Below the pieces are notes generated by a model that had not been told where the DNA came from, did not search any database, and saw nothing but the letters and a program-made list of their open reading frames with translations. Both the position numbers and the translations under genes were made by a program. DNA of 45,807 nt from Methylobacterium jeotgali (lineage in GTDB: Bacteria; Pseudomonadota; Alphaproteobacteria; Rhizobiales; Beijerinckiaceae): assembly GCF_022179345.1 (NCBI RefSeq), contig NZ_BPQR01000021.1, forward strand, positions 1 through 45,807, written 5' to 3'. Positions within the stretch are counted from its first letter, which is position 1. Every line of letters starts with the position of its first letter. Shown here piece after piece: positions 39,654 to 45,807 of the stretch.

Positions 39654-39672
39654 AGGGCCCGAAACGGCCCTT
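39653..39672 (+). terminator. Hairpin after tolB
   Basis: AAGGGCC (39653-39659) pairs with GGCCCTT (39666-39672) around a six-base loop, immediately at the tolB stop. A seven-base-pair stem without a T run; a possible attenuator or weak terminator of the tol operon. Confidence 0.4.
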
Positions 39673-39799
39673 GGACCAAAGTCTTAGGGCCAGGCGGCGC
39701 CCTCACGCCGTCGTGAAAGGAAGGCCAGGAACCTTGCAAGGCGGCCCCTGTTAGCGCACCGGCTGCGACCAGCGTGGCCGCGAGGGCGCGGGGGTCGAG

Positions 39800-41119
39800 A
39801 TGGGCGAGCTTGGTTCCACGGCGGCGGAGACGACGCGCGCCCCGTCGACGCGGACCCTGCGCGGGCTCGACGCCCTCAACTTCTTCCTGGCCGACGTCCG
39901 CGACGGCCTCGGGCCCTATCTCGCCATCTATCTCCTGGCGGTCCGGGGCCCGGATCAGGGCTGGAACGAGGCCACGATCGGCCTCGTGATCACCATCGCG
40001 GGTCTCGTCGGTCTGATCGCGCAGACGCCGGCCGGCGCCCTCATCGACCGCACGCGCTCGAAGCGGGCGATCGTCATCGCGGCGGCGGTCGCCGTGACGC
40101 TGAGCAGCCTCGCCCTGCCCTTCGTCTCGAACTTCGCCCTCGTCGCCGCGACGCAGTCCATCGCCGCGATCGCTGGCGCCATCTTCCCGCCCGCGCTCGC
40201 CGCGATCACGCTGGGCATCGTGGGGCCCAAGGCGTTCTCGAAGCGCATCGGCCGCAACGAGGGCTTCAACCACGCCGGCAACGCCACCTCCGCGGCCATC
40301 GCCGGCGGCACCGCCTACCTGTTCGGCCCCATCGTCGTGTTCTGGCTGATGGCGGCGCTGGCGGCCGCCTCGATCGTCGCGATGCTGATGATCCCCGCCG
40401 AGGCCATCGACGACGATCTCGCCCGCGGCCTCGACGACGGCGACGCGCAGAGCGCGGACCACGCTCCGTCCGGCTTCGCGGCGCTGCTCTCGAACCGCAA
40501 CCTGCTGCTCTTCGCGGGCCTCTGCGCCGCCTTCCACCTCGCCAACGCGGCGATGCTGCCCTCGGTCGGCCAGTTCCTGACCAAGGTCGTCGGCAAGGAC
40601 TACGCGACATCGCTCATCGCGCTCTGCATCGTCGCGGCCCAGTGCGTGATGGTGCCGATCGCCGTCTTCGTCGGCGCCCGCGCCGACGCCATCGGCCGCA
40701 AGCCGATCTTCCTGGCCGCCTTCGGCTTCCTGGCCTTGCGCGGCGTGCTCTACACCTTCTCGGACAACCCGTTCTGGCTCGTGACCGTGCAGTGCCTCGA
40801 CGGCATCGGCGCGGGTATCTACGGCGCGCTCTTCCCGATCGTGGTCGCCGACCTCACCCGCGGCACCGGCCGCTTCAACGTCGCCCAGGGGGCGGTGGCG
40901 ACCGCCCAGGGGCTCGGCGCCTCCTTCTCCGCGACGCTCGCGGGCCTCGTCATCGTCGGCGCCGGCTTCAGCGCCGCCTTCCTGACGCTGGCCGCGATCG
41001 CGGCGGCGGGCTTCGTCGTCTACCTGACCCTGATGCCCGAGACGCGCGACTACGAGCCGCCCGTAGCCTCGACTCCGAGCGGCGGCTCCACGACCGGCGT
41101 CGCGCCGGCGATCGCCTGA
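39800..41119 (+). CDS. MFS transporter
   Basis: A 439-residue major facilitator with twelve predicted helices. The first helix region is ALNFFLADVRDGLGPYLAIYLL; AQTPAGALIDRTRSKRAIVIAA is the loop 2-3 motif, and VFVGARADAIGRKPIFLAAFG is its repeat in the second half. The hydrophilic mid-loop is DDDLARGLDDGDAQSADH. The substrate is unknown. It is the first gene of a forward run with the metallophosphoesterase (25 bases away). ATG 39800 has GGGGTCGAG directly upstream. Confidence 0.85.
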   Translation: MGELGSTAAETTRAPSTRTLRGLDALNFFLADVRDGLGPYLAIYLLAVRGPDQGWNEATIGLVITIAGLVGLIAQTPAGALIDRTRSKRAIVIAAAVAVTLSSLALPFVSNFALVAATQSIAAIAGAIFPPALAAITLGIVGPKAFSKRIGRNEGFNHAGNATSAAIAGGTAYLFGPIVVFWLMAALAAASIVAMLMIPAEAIDDDLARGLDDGDAQSADHAPSGFAALLSNRNLLLFAGLCAAFHLANAAMLPSVGQFLTKVVGKDYATSLIALCIVAAQCVMVPIAVFVGARADAIGRKPIFLAAFGFLALRGVLYTFSDNPFWLVTVQCLDGIGAGIYGALFPIVVADLTRGTGRFNVAQGAVATAQGLGASFSATLAGLVIVGAGFSAAFLTLAAIAAAGFVVYLTLMPETRDYEPPVASTPSGGSTTGVAPAIA

Positions 41120-41143
41120 GCGCGTCCGGGGGGATCGGCGGCC

Positions 41144-42419
41144 ATGGCCAAGGCATCGAAGGGCGGCGCGAAGGCGCCGTTCGTCTTCCTCCACGTCGGC
41201 GACCTGCATCTCGTCGCACCGAAGGAGGACGACACGCCCGCGGATGCGCGGGAGAAGCAGCGACTCGAGGCGGACGTGAACGCGATCCTCGCCGAGATCG
41301 CGACGCTGCGCGGAGAGGGGTTCGATTTCGTCTACCTGCCGGGCGACATCGCCGACGACGGCGAGGCCGACCAGTACGCGATCCTCGAAGCGGCGCTGAG
41401 GGACCATCCGGCCGGGCCGCTCCACCTCATCCCCGGCGATCACGACCGCCAGCACGGCCGCATGGAGGATTTCGAGCGGTTCCGGAACGGAACGGGGCTG
41501 CCGAAGCCGTTCGTCCACGAGGTGGACATGGACGGCGATGCCGTCACGCTGCGCCAGTACTACTACGCCGCCACGATCAACGACGTGCGCTGCCTGTTCC
41601 TCGACATGGTCAGCGCCGGCCACGGCCGGAAGGGCGTCGGCCTCGATTTCCGGCTCGGCAAGGCGCAGGCGCAGTGGTTCGCGGATCAGGTGCGCGACAC
41701 GCTCCGGGAGGACGGCACCGCCCGGATTCCCTGTGCCGTCTTCATGCACACCTACCCCGCCGACATTCAGGTCCGCTCCGAGGCGACGGACGTCGCCGGC
41801 GCGATCTGGAACGGGCGCGTCCGGCTCGTGGAGATGGGCCACACCCACTACAACGAGATCACGCCCGACGGGCGCACGCACTACGCCGCCGCCCGCTCCG
41901 TGGGGCAGAACGAGGACGGCTCGACGGGCTACGCCGTCTGCGCCCTCGACGGCGGGGTCGTCAGCTGGCGCTTCAAGCCCTCCGACCGGGACTGGCCCTT
42001 CGTGATGATCACGGCCCCGGCCGACCGCCGCGTCGCGACCGCCGGCCGGGAGGATGCCGACACGATCGCCCTGCGCGCTCGTGCTGAGCGACCGCGCGGA
42101 CGTGCGCTGCCGCTGCCGCGCCGACGACGGCTTCTGGCAGCCGATGGCGCCCCCCGCCAAGGGCGAGCGCTGCTTCACCGCGAACGTCCCGTGGCCGGAA
42201 GGCGCGAAGCGGATCACCGTCGAGGCCTGGCACACCGCAGAGGACGGCGAGACCGTGACCGCCTTCGACCGCGACGCCATCGAGCCGGTCGGCATCGCCT
42301 TCGCGACGCTCCCACGCCCGCTGCGGATCGGCACGGACGACCTCCACCTCCCCGCCTGGCCCGACAAGGGCCTGCGCGGCGACCAGCTCGGCCCCAACCG
42401 GGCCGGGCGCGACTGGTGA
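41144..42419 (+). pseudogene. Calcineurin-like metallophosphoesterase, frameshifted
   Basis: Dinuclear-metal phosphoesterase of the CpdA/Icc type. The first frame carries the metal motifs HVGDLHL (near residue 19), LPGDIADDG, IPGDHDRQHGR and MGHTHYNE (near 230), and reads sensibly to about 42071. After CTGCGCGCTC (42071-42080) this frame becomes Arg-rich nonsense running to 42442, while the +1-shifted frame continues with LVLSDRADVRCRCRADDGFWQPM and ends at TGA 42419 in PDKGLRGDQLGPN. Loss of one CG unit in the CGCGC run, or gain of one base, explains this; repaired, the protein would have about 425 residues. The catalytic domain is intact, so a truncated protein could still work. Confidence 0.75.
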
Positions 42420-42470
42420 GCGCGCTCGCCTCGCCCCTCTGAACCACCCCCATCACGAAGACGACGGATC

Positions 42471-43742
42471 ATGGGCGCGCTCACGCTGACACCCCATCTC
42501 GCGACCTGGATCATCGCCGGCCTCGCTACCTTCGGCGTGATCGTGCGGCCCTTCGCCTGGCCCGAGGCGATCTGGGCCGTGCTCGGCGCCGCCGCGCTCG
42601 TCCTCTTCGGCCTCCTGCCGCTCGCGAGCGCCTGGACCGGCATCGCCAAGGGGACGGACGTCTACCTGTTCCTGATCGGCATGATGCTGCTCGCCGAGAT
42701 CGCCCGGAAGGAGGGGCTGTTCGACTGGCTCGCCGCCCTCGCGGTGCGCTTCGCGAAGGGTTCGGCGACGCGGCTCTTCGCCCTGGTCTACGCGGTCGGG
42801 ACCGTGGTCACGGTGTTCCTCTCGAACGACGCCTGCGCCGTGGTGCTGACGCCCGCCGTCTACGCCGCGGCCCGCGCCGCCAAGGCCGAGCCGCTGCCCT
42901 ACCTGTTCATCTGCGCCTTCATCGCCAACGCGGCGAGCTTCGTGCTGCCGATCTCGAACCCGGCCAATCTCGTCGTCTACGCCGCGCACATGCCGCCGCT
43001 CGGGGCCTGGCTCGCGCGCTTCGCCCTGCCCTCGCTTCTCTCCATCGCCGTCACCTACGCGGTGCTCCGCCTGACCCAGGCCGGCGCCCTGCGGGAGATG
43101 CGGATCGAGAGCACGGTCGAGACGAAGCCGCTCTCGACGACCGGCAAGGTGGCCGCCGCCGGCATCTTCGCCACGGCGCTGGCGCTGATGGCGGCCTCCG
43201 CAGCCGATCTCGACCTCGGCTTGCCGACCTTCGTCGCGGGCCTCGCGACGGCGCTCGTGGTGCTCGCCATCCGCCGGGGCGGCCTCGTCGACACGATGCG
43301 CGACATCTCCTGGAGCGTGCTGCCCCTCGTCGCCGGCCTGTTCGTGCTAGTCGAGGCGCTCGGCGCCACCGGCGTCCTCGCCCGCCTCGCCGATCTCCTG
43401 CGGGCCGCCGCCACCGCCCATCCCGACGCGACCGCCTGGGGGGCGGGCGGCCTCGTGGCCGTGCTCTGCAACCTCGTGAACAACCTGCCCGCCGGCCTCG
43501 TCGCGGGCGCCGCCGTCCAGGCCGCCGACGTGCCCGAGCGGGTCGCCGCCGCGATCCTGATCGGCGTCGACCTCGGGCCGAACCTCTCGGTCACGGGCTC
43601 GCTCGCCACCATCCTGTGGCTGACGGCCATCCGCCGCGAGGGCGAATCGGTGGGCGCCTGGCGGTTCCTGAAGCTCGGCCTGCTGGTGATGCCGCCGGCC
43701 CTAGCGGCGGCGCTCGCCGGCCTCCTGCTCGTGACGCCGTGA
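42471..43742 (+). CDS. ArsB/NhaD-family anion permease
   Basis: A 423-residue membrane protein of the ion-transporter superfamily containing ArsB. About eleven helices are seen. FLIGMMLLAEIARKEGLFDWLAALAV and FLSNDACAVVLTPAVYAAAR carry the conserved SNDA helix break; IANAASFVLPISNPANLVVY and NLVNNLPAGLVAGAA are the paired family motifs, and GVDLGPNLSVTGSLATILWL follows. It could export arsenite, but no arsR, arsC or arsA gene is adjacent, so another anion is possible. ATG 42471 is 51 bases after the metallophosphoesterase. Confidence 0.83.
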   Translation: MGALTLTPHLATWIIAGLATFGVIVRPFAWPEAIWAVLGAAALVLFGLLPLASAWTGIAKGTDVYLFLIGMMLLAEIARKEGLFDWLAALAVRFAKGSATRLFALVYAVGTVVTVFLSNDACAVVLTPAVYAAARAAKAEPLPYLFICAFIANAASFVLPISNPANLVVYAAHMPPLGAWLARFALPSLLSIAVTYAVLRLTQAGALREMRIESTVETKPLSTTGKVAAAGIFATALALMAASAADLDLGLPTFVAGLATALVVLAIRRGGLVDTMRDISWSVLPLVAGLFVLVEALGATGVLARLADLLRAAATAHPDATAWGAGGLVAVLCNLVNNLPAGLVAGAAVQAADVPERVAAAILIGVDLGPNLSVTGSLATILWLTAIRREGESVGAWRFLKLGLLVMPPALAAALAGLLLVTP

Positions 43743-43841
43743 CCGGCGGAGGCGGCCCCGCGCCCGATCCTTCTCGACGCGCCCATCCTCGGCAGGCTGG
43801 CGATGAGCGCCGGCATCGTCCCGTTCGCGGCGTTCCGGCCC

Positions 43842-44459
43842 CTATCGGCGCAGGAACGGGTAGGTGCCCTCGTAGACGCCGGGCAGGGGCTTCGGTCCGC
43901 CTGCCATCCGCTCGGCCGTCCGCAGGAGCATGCGGAACGCGTCGACGGGCCCGATCCGCTCGTCCGTGACGGCCTGGACGAGGTCCCGCAGGCTGCCGAC
44001 GTCGGGCACCTCGCCGAAGATGAAGCGCGTCATCCGTTCCAGGGCGACCTGGGGGCCGAGCGCCGCCAGCGTCGCCGCGATGGGAAGGTTCTCCGCGTGC
44101 CGGACGAGCTCGGCGGTCGTCCAGCGGGGCGGCCCGGCAATCAGCGCCTCGACGGTCAGGGGGCGATCGTCGGACGCATCCGCGGCAGGGAACAGGATCT
44201 CCGAAAGGGCGAGCCCGCTCGCCTCGTCCACGAGCCGGAGGCGGCGCCCCGCCCCCAACGGCACCCGCGCCCGAAAACCGTGATGCCCGTGGCCGAGCCC
44301 CGCCGCGAACAGGTCGGCGCGATACCGGTCGGCGATGGCCCGGACCGAGATGCCGTCCTCGGCGGCCAGCAGCGCCGTGCGCGGCCTCCCGCCGCCGTCC
44401 AGGGCGAGCCAGCCCTCGACGATACCTCCGGCTACGCCGGTGATCGCGCCCCGGACCAT
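43842..44459 (-). CDS. Protein of unknown function downstream of an HlyD-family adaptor
   Basis: A 205-residue soluble protein with no signal peptide. The N-terminal half (GVAGGIVEGWLALDGGGRP, then AIADRYRADLFAAGLGHGHHGF) resembles a beta domain seen in some alphaproteobacterial surface-polysaccharide proteins. The C-terminal half (LRDLVQAVTDERIGPVDAFRMLLRTAERMAGG) is helical and recalls DUF4214-type linkers. It begins five bases after the HlyD-like gene's stop, so the two are co-transcribed. A role in secretion or exopolysaccharide production is likely; no catalytic motif is visible. It is not identified with confidence. Confidence 0.7.
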   Translation of the reverse strand: MVRGAITGVAGGIVEGWLALDGGGRPRTALLAAEDGISVRAIADRYRADLFAAGLGHGHHGFRARVPLGAGRRLRLVDEASGLALSEILFPAADASDDRPLTVEALIAGPPRWTTAELVRHAENLPIAATLAALGPQVALERMTRFIFGEVPDVGSLRDLVQAVTDERIGPVDAFRMLLRTAERMAGGPKPLPGVYEGTYPFLRR

Positions 44460-44464
44460 GCGCC

Positions 44465-45796
44465 TCAGCGCTCGCGCAGGCCGTGGCTGACCCGGTCGAA
44501 GAGCGGCCCGAGCAGGTAGTCGAGGGGCGTCTGCTCGCCGGTCGTGATGATCACGTCGGCCTGGATGCCGGGCTTGAGGCTGTCGCGGATCTCGTCGGGG
44601 ATCGTCTCCGGATCGACCGTCACCTCGCCCTGGAAATAGTAGTTGCCCGGGTTCTGAGGGTCGGCCACCCGGTCGTAGGAGACCGAGCGCAGCTTGCCGA
44701 ACATCCGCGGCACCCGGCGGGAGTGGAAGGTCGGCAACTTGATCTCGGCCTTGAGCCCTTCCATCACCGCGTCGATCTCGCTCGGCGGGATCTGGACGCT
44801 GACGCTCAGCTCCTCGCCGGTCGGCGCGATCTCGAGGATGGTGTCGCCCGGCTTCACGACCGCGCCGATGGTGAAGAAGGCCAGCCCCTGCACGATGCCG
44901 GCTTTCGGCGCGCGCACCTCGACGCGCGAGAGCACGTCGCGGGCGACGTTCTCCCTCTCGTTGAGGTCCGAGAGGGTCTTGCGGATGTCGATGAGGTCCG
45001 AGGCGACCTGCTGCAGGAACTGCTGGCGGATCTGCTCGATCTGGAACTTCGTCTCGCTGATGCCCTGTTCGGCCTTGGCGCCGTCCGAGACGGCCCGGTC
45101 CTGAAGGCCCTGGAGGCGGGCGCGCTCGCGCTCCAGCGTGGTCACGCGGGTCACGGCCACGAGCTGCTTGGCGAGAAGCCCCTTCAGGCCCGGCAGCTCC
45201 TGGTCGATGGTGGCGATCTGGTCGCGGGCGGCCTGGGCGTCGTTGCGCAGGGCTTTGATTTCCTGCTCCGCCTGGGCGATGCGGGCGTTGAGGGTGTCCA
45301 CCTGCGAGCGCAGGTAGGTGGCGCGCTCGCGCAGGCTGGCGTTCTGGTCGGCGAGCGCCCGTGAGACCACGGGATCGTTCACCCGCTCCTTGAGCTCGAC
45401 CGGCAGAATGATGATGCCGGCCCCGTCCCGCTCGGCGACGAGGCGCGCCTCCTGCACCAGGGCGACGGCGCGCTGGTTGCGGAAGGTATCGAGGGTCGCC
45501 CGCGGCTGCGTGCTGTCGAGGCGCACGAGAAGCTGTCCCTCGGTCACGGGATCGCCGTTGCGCACCAGGATCTCGCGGACGATGCCGCCCTCGAGATGCT
45601 GGACGGTCTTCTTGTTCGACTGCGCCATGATGGTGCCGGGCGCGATCGCGGCGCTGGCAATCTTGGCCACCGACGCCCAGCCGGCCCCGCCGCCGAAGGC
45701 GACGAGGATGACGAGATAGGCGATCATCACGGAGTGCCGCCAGTTCTCGGGGATCTCCGGCGCTGCCTCCGTGGGCACGAGGGCCTTGGCGCTCAT
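44465..45796 (-). CDS. HlyD-family type I secretion periplasmic adaptor
   Basis: A 443-residue membrane-fusion protein of the PrtE/HlyD type connecting an ABC exporter to an outer-membrane channel. One helix (MIAYLVILVAFGGGAGWASVA, residues about 24-45), a lipoyl half-motif (GTIMAQSNKKTVQHLEGGIVREI), a long coiled coil (about 130-290, TLNARIAQAEQEIKALRNDA) and the returning half (VEVRAPKAGIVQGLAFFTIGAVVKPGDTI, EIAPTGEELSVSVQIPPSEID). ATG 45796 has GGAGA seven bases upstream. The ABC transporter gene is expected just beyond the window's right end. Confidence 0.9.
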   Translation of the reverse strand: MSAKALVPTEAAPEIPENWRHSVMIAYLVILVAFGGGAGWASVAKIASAAIAPGTIMAQSNKKTVQHLEGGIVREILVRNGDPVTEGQLLVRLDSTQPRATLDTFRNQRAVALVQEARLVAERDGAGIIILPVELKERVNDPVVSRALADQNASLRERATYLRSQVDTLNARIAQAEQEIKALRNDAQAARDQIATIDQELPGLKGLLAKQLVAVTRVTTLERERARLQGLQDRAVSDGAKAEQGISETKFQIEQIRQQFLQQVASDLIDIRKTLSDLNERENVARDVLSRVEVRAPKAGIVQGLAFFTIGAVVKPGDTILEIAPTGEELSVSVQIPPSEIDAVMEGLKAEIKLPTFHSRRVPRMFGKLRSVSYDRVADPQNPGNYYFQGEVTVDPETIPDEIRDSLKPGIQADVIITTGEQTPLDYLLGPLFDRVSHGLRER

Positions 45797-45807
45797 GCGG
45801 CGTCTCC

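Noticed and set aside
39608..42649. A 1013-residue reverse-strand open frame
   Set aside because: It is antisense to the MFS and phosphoesterase genes, crosses gene borders and has no recognisable domain.

Overview
The window looks like chromosomal DNA of a high-GC alphaproteobacterium of the order Hyphomicrobiales, most likely Methylobacterium/Methylorubrum. This is inferred from gene content, not a database match: a CbbR-type LysR regulator next to fructose-bisphosphatase and phosphoribulokinase with no RuBisCO gene in view, a yebC-ruvC-ruvA-ruvB-ybgC-tolQRAB backbone, minCDE, Irr-type iron boxes and frequent GTG/TTG starts. No tRNA, rRNA, CRISPR array, insertion sequence or phage gene was seen. 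Every gap between called genes is under 300 bases.

Layout. 1-5.6 kb: cell-surface polysaccharide genes (manC and a 1291-residue multidomain glycosyltransferase). 5.6-9.3 kb: DoxX-like membrane protein, Bcr/CflA-type exporter and a serine-hydrolase (class C beta-lactamase fold) protein with a duplicated C-terminal domain. 9.5-11 kb: exaC/aldB-type aldehyde dehydrogenase, ending at a strong bidirectional terminator. 11.2-13.7 kb: minCDE preceded by a second, tandem minC paralog. 14-16.2 kb: DUF3649-PepSY-DUF3325 membrane operon under a candidate Irr box. 16.3-18.2 kb: typA. 18.2-19.0 kb: three overlapping small genes for hydrophilic, probably disordered proteins. 19.1-22.7 kb: cysK, a GT4 glycosyltransferase with a 55-residue membrane protein gene upstream, a META-domain lipocalin-like protein and a small HTH protein.

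22.7-30 kb: central-carbon cluster. cbbR overlaps an FAD oxidoreductase gene and diverges from cbbF-prk; an hxlR/NmrA redox pair follows, then rpe and a CbbY-like phosphatase. 30-39.7 kb: yebC, ruvC, ruvA, ruvB, ybgC and tolQRAB, interrupted by a reverse-strand yceI and by a bfd-bfr iron-storage pair between ruvA and ruvB. pal is not next to tolB. 39.8-45.8 kb: MFS transporter, a frameshifted metallophosphoesterase, an ArsB/NhaD-type permease, an unknown protein and a type I secretion HlyD-like adaptor.

The points most worth a second look are the tandem MinC pair, in which the upstream paralog keeps the RSGQ MinD-contact motif and the one beside minD has RSGR; three Irr/ICE-like boxes, one lying inside the end of bfd; CtrA-like sites upstream of min and tol; and the small disordered-protein trio.
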